DNA from: an uncultured Oscillospiraceae bacterium
GTDB taxonomy: Bacteria; Bacillota; Clostridia; Oscillospirales; Oscillospiraceae
DNA: 8,238 bases
Direction of reading: 5' to 3'
Assembly: GCA_904398675.1 (NCBI GenBank)
Contig: CAJFPI010000223.1
Location: 1 to 8,238, forward strand
The notes beneath the pieces are model-generated. The model saw only the letters and a program-made list of their open reading frames with translations. It was not told the DNA's origin and ran no database searches. Shown here in pieces: positions 1 through 6,600 of the stretch. Made by a program: the position numbers and the translations under genes. Each line of letters opens with the position of its first letter. Position 1 is the stretch's first letter.

Positions 1-318
1 ACCACCTACGGTCCCTTCAACTACCCCAACTTCCACCGCAGCGGCGAGTGGGCGGGGCTGGCCATCTCCTCCGACGGCAAGCGCATCCTGGGCACCGCCA
101 AGCTGACGGAGCTGAAGAATGTCTCCTCCTCCGCCTGGCGCAGTCCCCAGCTGGTGTATGTGGGCGGCGTGGGCTACACGGTCAGCGACAGCGTGATCTG
201 CTACAACCGCACCACCGGCGCCTGGATCACCCTCAGCGACGCCCTGGCCTTTGCCAACACCATGGACCTCATTGTGGACGAGAACCATGTGGTCCGGGGC
301 GTGGAGGTCAGCCAGTAG
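1..318 (+). CDS. C-terminal fragment of a probable secreted/S-layer-type protein (5' end outside window)
   Basis: Frame 1 is open from the first base to a TAG at 316-318 and gives 105 residues, beginning TTYGPFNYPN and ending HVVRGVEVSQ. The 5' end is missing, so the gene's start and main domains cannot be seen. The visible part is rich in Gly, Ser, Thr and aromatic residues. It contains a segment around residues 50-95 (VGGVGYTVSD, ICYNRTTGAW, SDALAFANTMDLIVDENHVV) that looks like the beta-rich C-terminal repeats of long S-layer-homology or cell-wall-anchored proteins from Oscillospiraceae. That resemblance is from memory and was not searched. No membrane segment, LPXTG motif or SLH motif is visible in this piece. 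The gene is convergent with galT and a strong hairpin follows 20 bases after the stop. The reading frame is secure; the family assignment is tentative. Confidence 0.6.
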   Translation, partial: TTYGPFNYPNFHRSGEWAGLAISSDGKRILGTAKLTELKNVSSSAWRSPQLVYVGGVGYTVSDSVICYNRTTGAWITLSDALAFANTMDLIVDENHVVRGVEVSQ

Positions 319-338
319 CGCACCCCTATCCCCGCAAA

Positions 339-378
339 GAGCGCCCCGGGACAAAAGTCCCGGGGCGCTTACTCTTTT
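339..378 (+). terminator. Intrinsic terminator between the left-edge gene and galT, probably bidirectional
   Basis: A perfect 12-bp stem (GCGCCCCGGGAC at 341-352 with GTCCCGGGGCGC at 357-368) closes an AAAA loop. One more A-T pair and a G-T pair sit at the base. The T-rich tail ACTCTTTT (371-378) follows on the + strand. An A-containing flank on the other side would give U residues for galT transcripts arriving from the right, so the hairpin probably serves both convergent genes. Confidence 0.85.
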
Positions 379-391
379 GGTTCGGTTGTTT

Positions 392-1879
392 TTAGAGGGT
401 ATCCGTGAACCGGCGGAAGGCGGCGCGGCCCGCCTCGCCGCACTTGAACACCCCCGCGTGCTCCAGACCTCTGGCAAAAGTCAGCCCTGTCTCCCGCTGG
501 AGGATGGGCCATACGCTCTCCGCTGTGAGCTCCTTCCCATACCGGCCGCGGATCTCCTCGGCCCAGGGGGCGTGGGGGGCTGTCAGGGGATCGGCGGAGA
601 GATCCCCGCCATTCAGGAGCTTTTCCTCCACCGCCGCCAGCTCCCGCTTGAGCCGAGGCGGCAGGATGGCAAGGCCCATCACCTCGATGAGACCAATGGT
701 CTCCCGCTTGATGTGGTGGATCTCCTGGTGGGGGTGGTAGAGGCCCAGGGGGTGCTCCGGGGTGGTCAGGTTGTTCCGCAGGCACAGGTCCAGCTCAAAG
801 TCCGTGCCCCGCCGCCGGGCGATGGGGGTGATGGTGTTGTGGGGCTCGCCGCCGGTCTCGGCGAAGATCACTGCCTCCTCGTCGCTGTACCCCCGCCAGG
901 CGGCCAGGATATGGTCCGCCAGGGAGGCCACCCGCTCCCTGTCCGCCCCCCGCAGGCGGATCACCGACAGCGGCCAGCGGATCACCGCCGCCGCCACATC
1001 CGGCCACCCCGGCACAGTGAAGGCGTAGTCCTCCTCCGCCCGCTCCATGGGAAAGACGTACCGCCCGCCCTGGAAGTGGTCATGGGTCTGGATGGAGCCG
1101 CCCACGATGGGGAGGTCGGCATTGCTGCCCATAAAGTAGTGAGGGAACTGCTCCACAAAGCTCAGCAGCCGCCGGAAGGTCAGGGGGGTGATCTCCATGG
1201 GCCGGTGCTCCCGGCTGAGGAGGATACAGTGCTCGTTGAAGTAGACATAGGGGGAGTACTGGAAGTACCACTGCTCCCCTGCCACTGTCAGGGGGATGAT
1301 CCGGTGGTTCTGCCGGGCCGGGTGGTCCATGCGGCCGGCGTACCCCTCGTTTTCCGCGCACAGGGCGCAGCGGGGGTAGCTGGTGTTCACCGCATGGCGC
1401 AGGGCCGCCACAGCCTTGGGATCCTTCTCCGGCTTGGAGAGATTGATGGAGATATCCAGCGCACCGTAGTCCGTGTCCACCGTCCACCGCAGGTCCCGGG
1501 CGATCCGGTCCCGTCGGATGTAGTTGGTGTCGCCGCTGAAGGCATAGAACCAGTCGGTGGCCTTTTGGGGATCCTGCCGGTACAGCTGGTCAAACCGCTG
1601 CCGCACTTGGCTGGGCCGGGGGGTCAAAACACCCATGAGCCGGGTGTCAAAGAGGTCCCGGCTCACCTGGTCCGCCCCGCAGATCCCCCGCTCCACGGCG
1701 TCGTCGGTAAGCCGCTCCAAAAGCTGCGCCAGGGGTTCCTCCTCCCCCGTCTCTTCCCGGGCATAGTCCGGGCGCTCCAGCACCTCCAAAAGGGCGTTGC
1801 GCGCCCAGATTTCATCCTCCGGCCCAATCAGCCCCCGCCGGATGGCGTAGGTCAGCAGCTGGTCGATCACTGCGTTCAT
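392..1879 (-). CDS. galT: Galactose-1-phosphate uridylyltransferase, class II (Firmicutes type)
   Basis: This cytoplasmic Leloir enzyme exchanges UMP between UDP-glucose and galactose 1-phosphate, giving UDP-galactose and glucose 1-phosphate. The 495-residue product matches the class II length (about 490-500), clearly longer than the E. coli-type enzyme (about 350). Visible class II landmarks are CALCAENEGYAGR (about 171-183), GGSIQTHDHFQGG (260-272), GEPHNTITPIAR (344-355), LRNN (367-370) and EHPLGLYHPHQEIHHIKRE (375-393), followed by IGLIEVMGLAILPPRL (395-410). The start is the ATG at 1877-1879, because AAGGAGGG (1885-1892) lies at ideal spacing before it. A GTG 21 bases further upstream has no such site. 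The gene begins 24 bases after the galK stop, so the pair is an operon with galK first. No frameshift or missing motif was seen. Confidence 0.96.
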   Translation of the reverse strand: MNAVIDQLLTYAIRRGLIGPEDEIWARNALLEVLERPDYAREETGEEEPLAQLLERLTDDAVERGICGADQVSRDLFDTRLMGVLTPRPSQVRQRFDQLYRQDPQKATDWFYAFSGDTNYIRRDRIARDLRWTVDTDYGALDISINLSKPEKDPKAVAALRHAVNTSYPRCALCAENEGYAGRMDHPARQNHRIIPLTVAGEQWYFQYSPYVYFNEHCILLSREHRPMEITPLTFRRLLSFVEQFPHYFMGSNADLPIVGGSIQTHDHFQGGRYVFPMERAEEDYAFTVPGWPDVAAAVIRWPLSVIRLRGADRERVASLADHILAAWRGYSDEEAVIFAETGGEPHNTITPIARRRGTDFELDLCLRNNLTTPEHPLGLYHPHQEIHHIKRETIGLIEVMGLAILPPRLKRELAAVEEKLLNGGDLSADPLTAPHAPWAEEIRGRYGKELTAESVWPILQRETGLTFARGLEHAGVFKCGEAGRAAFRRFTDTL

Positions 1880-1903
1880 ACTTTCCCTCCTTGAAAACAC
1901 TTC

Positions 1904-3190
1904 TCAGGCAATCAGGGCGCAGGCCCCGGTGTTGCGGAAGGTGAGCACATGGCAGTTGCCCTTCCCCGCCACCCGCTCCATCCCGGCGGTAAATGCCTCC
2001 AGCCGCCCAAGGGGGACAAAGGCCTGTATGGTCCCGGCAAAGCCGCCGCCGTGGACCCGGCAGGCCCCCTCTCCGTCCAGCAGCTCCTGGGCCACCGCCA
2101 GCAGCACGCCCAGCTCCTGATGCCTTGGGTCGTGGTAGGTGCAGATATTCTGCAGATACATCCAGGAGGACCGGCCGGAGCGGTTCACCAGGCGGAGAAA
2201 GGTCTCCATATCCCGCCGCCGCACCGCCGCCAGCTCCTGGGCCACAATATCATTTTCGCTGTAGAAGTGGACCGCCCGCAGCACCGCCCGGTCGCCGCAC
2301 TGTTTCCGCACGGCGGCCACGCTGCCGTAAAACTCCTCCGCCGGCACCTCGGAGAGGTACCGCTTGCCAAAGCACTGGGCCACCGCCTCCATCTCCCTTG
2401 GGATGGCGGCATACTCCGTGTGGAGCCCCGCGTGGCTCACGCCGCTGTCCACGATGCACAGCGCGTAGCCCGCCGCCGCAAGGTCAAAGGCCACCTGCTC
2501 CACCGCCGGCTCGTCCCGCCGGGGAAAGCGGATGGAGATGACGCCCCCCATGGCGCAGGCCATCTGGTCGATGAGGCCGCAGGGCTTGCCGTAGTAGGCG
2601 TTTTCCGCGTACTGGGCCGTCTGGGCCAGCTCCGCCGGAGAGAGGACGCCGCCGCAGAAGAGGTGGCTGACCATGGCGGCCACCAGCACCTCAAAGGTGG
2701 CCGATGAGCTCAGGCCGCTGCCCCGCAGCACCTCGGTGGTGGTGTAGGCGTCAAAGCCCCCCACGGGATAGCCCAGGTCCGAGATCCGGGCCGCCACCCC
2801 CCGCACCAGCGCCGGGGAATGTCCCAGCTCCCCGGCCACGGGGGCCAGGGTGTCCAGGGCGATTTCGCAGGGCTGATGGTTTTGTGACTGGATGCGGATC
2901 CGGTCACCGCCGGTGGGGGAGGCGCAGGCAATGGTGTCCAGGTTCACTCCCGCCGCCAGGCCCCGCCCCTGCTGGTGGTCGGTGTGGTTGCCGCCGATCT
3001 CCGTGCGGCCCGGGGCCGAGTAGAAACACACCGGCGTGTCGCCACCGGCGCCGAAGTGTTCACAAAAGCCGCGCAGCAGCGCCAGCAGCCGACCCGCAGC
3101 CCGGGTGGCATCAGCGCCGTATACGCGGCTAAGCTCCTGATGATATGCTCCGCTGCGGAGTCCCTGCTCCGCGTCCTTCACCTTCAGCAA
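1904..3190 (-). CDS. galK: Galactokinase (GHMP kinase family), divergent clostridial form
   Basis: This enzyme phosphorylates galactose with ATP to galactose 1-phosphate, the substrate of the GalT encoded just downstream. The 428-residue protein has all three GHMP blocks: APGRTEIGGNHTDH (59-72), the ATP loop RGSGLSSSATFEVL (156-169) and C-terminal CRVHGGGFAGTIQAF (377-391). CGLIDQM (204-210) supplies the likely catalytic Asp208, and Arg62 lies in block 1. It is slightly longer than E. coli GalK (about 380). In block 1 the classic GalK signature reads GRVNLIGEHTDY, but here Asn68 stands where the sugar-contacting Glu usually is. The start is a TTG at 3188-3190: an in-frame TAA lies a short way upstream, GGGGAGGG sits 7 bases before the TTG, and no ATG occurs for about 200 codons. 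It is the first gene of a galK-galT operon. A fucokinase or other sugar kinase is the alternative, made unlikely by the galT neighbour. Confidence 0.92.
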   Translation of the reverse strand: MLKVKDAEQGLRSGAYHQELSRVYGADATRAAGRLLALLRGFCEHFGAGGDTPVCFYSAPGRTEIGGNHTDHQQGRGLAAGVNLDTIACASPTGGDRIRIQSQNHQPCEIALDTLAPVAGELGHSPALVRGVAARISDLGYPVGGFDAYTTTEVLRGSGLSSSATFEVLVAAMVSHLFCGGVLSPAELAQTAQYAENAYYGKPCGLIDQMACAMGGVISIRFPRRDEPAVEQVAFDLAAAGYALCIVDSGVSHAGLHTEYAAIPREMEAVAQCFGKRYLSEVPAEEFYGSVAAVRKQCGDRAVLRAVHFYSENDIVAQELAAVRRRDMETFLRLVNRSGRSSWMYLQNICTYHDPRHQELGVLLAVAQELLDGEGACRVHGGGFAGTIQAFVPLGRLEAFTAGMERVAGKGNCHVLTFRNTGACALIA

Positions 3191-3197
3191 GCGGAAT

Positions 3198-3205
3198 CCC
3201 TCCCC
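3198..3205 (-). promoter_or_regulatory. Ribosome binding site fixing the TTG start of galK
   Basis: Read on the - strand the site is GGGGAGGG, 7 bases before the TTG at 3190. It is the strongest Shine-Dalgarno sequence near the 5' end of the gene and makes the unusual TTG start credible. Confidence 0.75.
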
Positions 3206-3275
3206 GTCACGCTGTCCGTCCCGTTATGCCTCCCGCCTTTCGCTGCCGTGATCGCCGGATTGGTTTCTTGCCGGT

Positions 3276-3304
3276 ATTGTATCACATCCCCCCGCCGGGT
3301 GCAA
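3276..3304 (-). promoter_or_regulatory. Predicted promoter of the galK-galT operon
   Basis: On the - strand a TACAAT -10 box (3276-3281) is preceded by TGA, giving an extended -10 (TGn). Seventeen bases upstream is TTGCAC (3299-3304), a weak -35 matching only the TTG. Transcription would start near 3269 and leave a leader of roughly 80 bases before the TTG start. I found no convincing operator, although CCGG-containing short repeats (around 3256-3274) lie just after the predicted start. Confidence 0.6.
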
Positions 3305-3399
3305 CACGTTTTCCGCCGCTGCCGCTCTGTTTCAAAGAATTTTCTCTCCGGTATGCAGGCAGAATCTCCTCTTTTTTCGACTTTTCAGCAAATTCAGGG

Positions 3400-3427
3400 T
3401 TGACAAATGGTTTTTCCAGGCTACAAT
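3400..3427 (+). promoter_or_regulatory. Sigma-A promoter of the lysine-riboswitch transcript
   Basis: A perfect TTGACA -35 (3400-3405), a 16-base spacer and TACAAT -10 (3422-3427) form a near-consensus housekeeping promoter. T-rich sequence (around 3370-3387) lies upstream. Transcription would begin near 3434, about 35 bases before the riboswitch P1 helix. It is divergent from the galK promoter, with about 95 bases between the two -35 boxes. Confidence 0.85.
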
Positions 3428-3468
3428 AGGAGCCAGACCCTGTCCTTCCGGCAGGGACCATATCGCAG

Positions 3469-3632
3469 TTATGATAGAGGCGCGGCAGCCAAGAGTACCC
3501 ACCGCCCTCCGGCAGACACCGGGGTGGGGAAAGGGGTTGCCGCCGAAGGTCGGCTTTCCTGTCTGGGAAAACCGCTCCTGGGCCGACGGAGAAGATCCGG
3601 CGGACTGTCACGAAAGTGGAGTGCTGTCATGA
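3469..3632 (+). promoter_or_regulatory. Lysine riboswitch (L-box) aptamer
   Basis: The leader reproduces the conserved order of the lysine riboswitch core: GATAGAGGCGC (3473-3483), AAGAGTA (3491-3497), GGGGAAAGGGG (3526-3536), GCCGAAGG (3542-3549), CTGGGCCGACGG (3578-3589), GGACTGTCACG (3602-3612) and GGAGTGCTGTC (3618-3628). The helices can be drawn by hand. P1 is 3469-3477 with 3624-3632. P2 is 3483-3490 with 3535-3542. P3 is 3498-3503 with 3523-3528. P4 is 3549-3554 with 3582-3587. P5 is CAC-GAAA-GTG at 3609-3618. The layout matches the Bacillus subtilis lysC leader as I remember it. In the known mechanism, bound lysine stabilises P1 and transcription stops at the downstream terminator. 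The gene controlled is the transporter starting at 3701. Confidence 0.95.
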
Positions 3633-3650
3633 CGGGGGCATGTATGTGTT

Positions 3651-3685
3651 CAGTCATGATTGCGTCATGACTGATTTTTTGTTTT
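3651..3685 (+). terminator. Riboswitch-controlled intrinsic terminator (expression platform)
   Basis: CAGTCATGA (3651-3659) pairs perfectly with TCATGACTG (3665-3673) around a 5-base loop, followed by ATTTTTTGTTTT (3674-3685). The P1 3' strand contains TCATGAC (3627-3633), which can pair instead with GTCATGA (3653-3659), the terminator's left arm. This gives an antiterminator when lysine is low. The arrangement is a standard transcription-attenuation switch. Confidence 0.9.
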
Positions 3686-3700
3686 AGGAGGAAACACATC

Positions 3701-5374
3701 ATGAACCTGCGTCGCCGGATCGTTACGGGCGCGGCGGTAGTGGTCATTCTTGCGCTGGCCATCCTCGTTCCCATTCTGGTCCCCAACACCTATGCCACCT
3801 TCTGGGCGCTGGTGCCGCCCATCATCGCCATCGGCCTGGCCCTCCTCACCAAGGAGGTCTACTCCTCGCTGTTCATCGGCATCCTTGTAGGCGCCGTATT
3901 TGCCAGCGGCACTGCGGCCCACGAGGCCGCTGCCGCCGGCAGCTCCGCTGCGGTCGCCGTGGCCTCTGCCGCAGCCTCCACGGTGGACCATCTGGTCTCC
4001 GATGGATTGATCGCCGCCGTGGAGTCCACCGCCGGTATTTTCCTGTTTCTGGTGATTCTCGGCGTGGTTGTGGCGCTGATGAACAAGTCCGGCGGCTCCG
4101 CCGCCTTTGGCCGCTGGGCCCAGGCCCACATCAAATCCCGGGCCGGAGCGCAGTTTGCCACCTTTGTGCTGGGCGTTCTGATTTTTATTGACGACTATTT
4201 CAACTGCCTCACGGTGGGTTCTGTTATGCTCCCCGTCACCGACAGCCACCGGATCTCCCGGGCAAAGCTCAGCTATCTTATCGACGCCACCGCCGCCCCG
4301 GTGTGCATGATCGCCCCTATCAGCTCCTGGGCCGCCGCCGTATCCTCCTATGCAGAGGGTACCGGCTACTCCGGTATCGAGCTGTTTATCCGGGCCATTC
4401 CCTACAACTTCTACTCTCTCCTGACCTTTGTCTTTATTGTTGCTGTGGTCCTGATGAAGGCGGACTTCGGCCCCATGCGCCTCCATGAGCGCAACGCCGA
4501 GCTGAAGGGCGACCTCTTCTCCACCGACGAGCGGGTGGACGAAATCATCGCGGAGTCCAACCCCCGGGGCCGGGTGCTGGATCTGGTGCTGCCCATTGTG
4601 GTGCTGGTGATCCTGTCTGTGGTCGGCCTTATTTATGTGGGCGGGTTTTTCGGTGTGGACATCTGGGGTGGCACCGAGTGCGCCGGCGACTTTGTGGCCG
4701 CCTTCGCCAATACCGACGCCACAGTGGGCCTCCCCTGGGGCGCCGTTATCGCCCTGATCTTCGTCCTGCTCTATCTCATGGGCCGCAAGCTCATCACCTT
4801 CAAGGAGGCCATGGAGTGCGTCCCCCAGGGCTTTATCGCCATGGTCCCCGCCATCACCATCTTGACCATGGCCACGTCCCTGAAGAACATGTCCAACGAC
4901 CTTCTGGGCAGCGCCGTATATGTGGAGACCATGATGAAGGGCGCGGCGGAGGGCCTTGCCAGTTTCCTCCCGGCGGTGATCTTTATTGTGGCCTGCCTGC
5001 TGGCCTTTGCCACCGGCACCAGCTGGGGCACCTTCGGCATCCTGATCCCCATTGTGGTCAGTGTGTTTGACGCCTCGGATCCCCTGCTCTTCGTGGGCAT
5101 CTCCGCCTGCCTGGCCGGCGCCGTCTGCGGCGACCACTGCTCCCCCATCAGCGACACCACCATCATGTCCTCCGCTGGCGCCCGGTGCGTCCATGTAATC
5201 CATGTGTCCACCCAGCTGCCCTATGCCATTACTGTGGCAGTCGCGAGCTTTATCTGCTACATCTTTGCCGGGGTATTCCACCTCAGCGCCATCCTCTGCC
5301 TTTTGATCGGCACGGCGCTGATCGTGGTCTTCCTTCTCCTGATGAAACGCCGCTACCGCTCCATTGAAAAATAA
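3701..5374 (+). CDS. NhaC-family lysine-riboswitch-controlled transporter (probable lysine permease, LysW-like)
   Basis: This 557-residue integral membrane protein belongs to the Na+/H+ antiporter NhaC family (Pfam Na_H_antiporter). About 11-12 hydrophobic segments are visible, for example around residues 8-28, 33-50, 112-128, 152-168, 237-252, 293-315, 345-360, 423-440, 443-458, 505-523 and 527-548. Family landmarks are FIDDYFNCLTVGSVMLPVTD (162-181), IAPISSWAAAV (204-214), ATGTSWGTFGILIP (437-450) and CGDHCSPISDTTIMSSAG (476-493). The ATG at 3701 is preceded by AGGAGG (3686-3691). Members of this superfamily under L-box control were predicted to be lysine importers (LysW; Rodionov and colleagues' riboswitch survey). 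The riboswitch here makes lysine uptake, probably cation-coupled, the best reading. Lysine would shut expression off. A loop at about 68-95 is unusually rich in Ala and Ser. The gene is alone in its transcript, with a hairpin after it. The family is secure; substrate is inferred from regulation. Confidence 0.9.
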   Translation: MNLRRRIVTGAAVVVILALAILVPILVPNTYATFWALVPPIIAIGLALLTKEVYSSLFIGILVGAVFASGTAAHEAAAAGSSAAVAVASAAASTVDHLVSDGLIAAVESTAGIFLFLVILGVVVALMNKSGGSAAFGRWAQAHIKSRAGAQFATFVLGVLIFIDDYFNCLTVGSVMLPVTDSHRISRAKLSYLIDATAAPVCMIAPISSWAAAVSSYAEGTGYSGIELFIRAIPYNFYSLLTFVFIVAVVLMKADFGPMRLHERNAELKGDLFSTDERVDEIIAESNPRGRVLDLVLPIVVLVILSVVGLIYVGGFFGVDIWGGTECAGDFVAAFANTDATVGLPWGAVIALIFVLLYLMGRKLITFKEAMECVPQGFIAMVPAITILTMATSLKNMSNDLLGSAVYVETMMKGAAEGLASFLPAVIFIVACLLAFATGTSWGTFGILIPIVVSVFDASDPLLFVGISACLAGAVCGDHCSPISDTTIMSSAGARCVHVIHVSTQLPYAITVAVASFICYIFAGVFHLSAILCLLIGTALIVVFLLLMKRRYRSIEK

Positions 5375-5395
5375 TTCCCCCTCGCCATACGGCAC

Positions 5396-5432
5396 ACGGC
5401 GGGGTGTATCCCAAGAGGATACACCCCGCCGT
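5396..5432. terminator. Hairpin terminator between the convergent transporter and acetyltransferase genes
   Basis: A perfect 16-bp inverted repeat (ACGGCGGGGTGTATCC at 5396-5411 and its complement at 5417-5432) closes a 5-base loop. It starts 22 bases after the transporter stop and ends 11 bases before the GNAT stop, so it can serve both genes. The tail is weak (ATCTTATC on the + strand, no U tract on the - strand), making this an atypical but very stable terminator. Confidence 0.7.
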
Positions 5433-5442
5433 ATCTTATCCG

Positions 5443-6015
5443 TTACAGTGCGTGGCTGGTTAAAATCTCCTGAACCTGTGGGGCCGTGCCGCTCAGCGGT
5501 ACGAGGGGCGCGGGATGCTCCCGTCGGGGCGCCAGCTCCTTCAGATACCAGTTCACGTCCCACCAGCGGCCATGCTTATACCCCATCTCAGGAAAAGTGG
5601 CCGCCAGGCGGAACCCCAGGCCCATATGGAGGCGGTGGCTGGCCTCATTGGGCATCGTCACCACCCCATAGGCCCACCGCACCCCCTGGAGAGCCAGCAG
5701 ATCCAGAAGGCAGCGGTACAGCGCCGTCCCCACGCCCCGGCCCCGGACATTTTGTTCCAGGTAGATCGACAGCTCCGCGTCCCAGTCGTAGGCCGCCCTG
5801 TCCCGCAGCCGCCCGGCATAGGCGTACCCCAAAACGCGTCCCCTCTCCTCCGACACAAGATAGGGGTAGTGCTGGAGCGTCTTATCGATCCTCTGCCGGA
5901 ATGCCTCCTCAGACGGCGCCGCCGTTTCAAAGGTGATGGCGGTCTCTTCCACATAGGGCGCATAAATGCTCAAAAGCGCGGCTGCGTCCCCCGGCGCGGC
6001 GAAACGGATCTGCAT
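5443..6015 (-). CDS. GNAT N-acetyltransferase, phosphinothricin/methionine-sulfoximine acetyltransferase-like
   Basis: This soluble acetyl-CoA-dependent N-acetyltransferase (190 residues) resembles the Pat/Bar and MnaT (YncA) group, which acetylate methionine-like amines such as phosphinothricin, methionine sulfoximine and methionine sulfone. Family signatures are YVEETAITFE (21-30), ELSIYLEQNVRGRGVGTALY (81-100, with the acetyl-CoA pyrophosphate loop RGRGVG), GVVTMPNEASHRLHMGLGF (117-135) and FPEMGYKHGRWWDVNWYLK (141-159). Residues after about 163 are a Pro-rich tail beyond the usual domain end. The start is the ATG at 6013-6015, with AGGAGG (6024-6029) 8 bases upstream; the open frame continues much further but has no family similarity. 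The actual substrate cannot be read from sequence. It is divergent from the regulator gene starting at 6163 and has its own promoter. Confidence 0.9.
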   Translation of the reverse strand: MQIRFAAPGDAAALLSIYAPYVEETAITFETAAPSEEAFRQRIDKTLQHYPYLVSEERGRVLGYAYAGRLRDRAAYDWDAELSIYLEQNVRGRGVGTALYRCLLDLLALQGVRWAYGVVTMPNEASHRLHMGLGFRLAATFPEMGYKHGRWWDVNWYLKELAPRREHPAPLVPLSGTAPQVQEILTSHAL

Positions 6016-6037
6016 GCTGCATACCTCCTTTTGTTCC

Positions 6038-6067
6038 AGTGTACCACAGCCGCTGCCGCAGTGGCAA
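6038..6067 (-). promoter_or_regulatory. Predicted promoter of the GNAT gene
   Basis: On the - strand TTGCCA (6062-6067) is followed after 18 bases by TACACT (6038-6043), with TGG directly before the -10 giving an extended -10. The predicted transcript starts near 6031, right at the AAAAGGAGG Shine-Dalgarno region, so the leader is short. Confidence 0.6.
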
Positions 6068-6114
6068 GGGATTTCCGGGCAACTGAATTTTACGCCCATG
6101 TCAGCAGCAGTTGA

Positions 6115-6143
6115 TAGACAGGCTGCAGCCCGTTTCCTATAAT
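6115..6143 (+). promoter_or_regulatory. Promoter of the regulator-hydrolase bicistron, with embedded palindromes
   Basis: TAGACA (6115-6120, five of six matches to the -35 consensus), a 17-base spacer and a perfect TATAAT (6138-6143) form a strong core promoter. The spacer contains the perfect 10-bp palindrome GGCTGCAGCC (6121-6130). The -10 lies inside TCCTAT-A-ATAGGA (6135-6147), a second dyad. Both are candidate operators for the regulator encoded immediately downstream. Transcription would start near 6150, only about 13 bases before the ATG at 6163. Confidence 0.75.
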
Positions 6144-6162
6144 AGGAGCTGAGGTGAACAGT

Positions 6163-6600
6163 ATGATTGGTAAGAATATCATGTCCCTGCGGAAAGGGCG
6201 GCAGATGACCCAGGAGGAGCTGGCGGAGCGGATCGGCGTCTCCCGGCAGGCGGTGGCGAAGTGGGAGGCGGAGGAGACCACACCGGATCTGGGCAGCTGC
6301 TGCGCCCTGGCGGAGGTATTCGGCGTAACGCTTGACAGCCTGGTCCACTACGACGATCAGGGCTCCGGCCTCCCCATCCCGCCCAGGGGACGGCACCTGT
6401 TCGGCATGGTCACTGTGGGGGAGCGGGGCCAGGTCTCCATCCCCAAAAAGGCGCGGGAGCTTTTCCGCATCCAGCCCGGAGACCAGCTGCTGGTTTTGGG
6501 AGATGAGGAGCGCGGGCTGGCCCTGCTGCACCAGCGGGATCTGATGCATCTGGCTGAGGCGGCCGGCCTGCTGCCCAACGGGGAGGAAAAGGTGCTGTGA
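6163..6600 (+). CDS. XRE-type HTH / AbrB-like fusion transcriptional regulator
   Basis: The 145-residue protein joins two DNA-binding modules. Residues 4-60 are a Cro/CI (XRE) helix-turn-helix: MTQEELAERIGVSRQAVAKWE (15-35) is the HTH core, and the TTPDLGSCCALAEVFGVTLDSL stretch completes the five-helix fold. Residues 80-124 (LFGMVTVGERGQVSIPKKAR, then IQPGDQLLVLGDEE) are a SpoVT/AbrB/MazE swapped-hairpin domain, recognised by the V-x-x-G-Q-V-x-I-P-K-x-x-R pattern. I chose the ATG at 6163 over the in-frame GTG at 6154, because GAGGTG (6151-6156) is well placed for the ATG and the predicted transcription start near 6150 would leave the GTG almost leaderless. The stop overlaps the hydrolase start. 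Palindromes inside the promoter suggest autoregulation. Targets and ligand are unknown. Confidence 0.88.
   Translation: MIGKNIMSLRKGRQMTQEELAERIGVSRQAVAKWEAEETTPDLGSCCALAEVFGVTLDSLVHYDDQGSGLPIPPRGRHLFGMVTVGERGQVSIPKKARELFRIQPGDQLLVLGDEERGLALLHQRDLMHLAEAAGLLPNGEEKVL

Noticed and set aside
251..1894. Long + strand open frame (547 codons) opposite galT
   Set aside because: It is the antisense shadow of galT in GC-rich DNA. It has no ribosome binding site, no recognisable domain and an Arg/Pro/Gly-rich composition.
3145..3670. Small open frames in the galK/transporter intergenic region
   Set aside because: They overlap promoters and the riboswitch, have no supported start and no domain.
5396..5432. 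Regulatory operator interpretation of the 16-bp inverted repeat
   Set aside because: It lies between two convergent stop codons with no promoter nearby, so a shared terminator is the simpler reading.
3665..5563. Long - strand open frame (632 codons) opposite the transporter
   Set aside because: It is antisense to an unmistakable membrane protein, very rich in Gly, His and Asp with no domain, and it runs through the riboswitch terminator and the convergent hairpin.
6154..6156. GTG as alternative start of the HTH-AbrB gene
   Set aside because: AGGAG precedes it, but it lies only a few bases after the predicted transcription start, and that AGGAG overlaps the -10 palindrome and would not be in the transcript. 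The ATG at 6163 has its own well-spaced GAGG.
6016..6549. N-terminal extension of the GNAT frame
   Set aside because: The frame stays open but crosses the divergent promoters and the regulator gene. The GNAT domain and a strong AGGAGG both point to the ATG at 6015.
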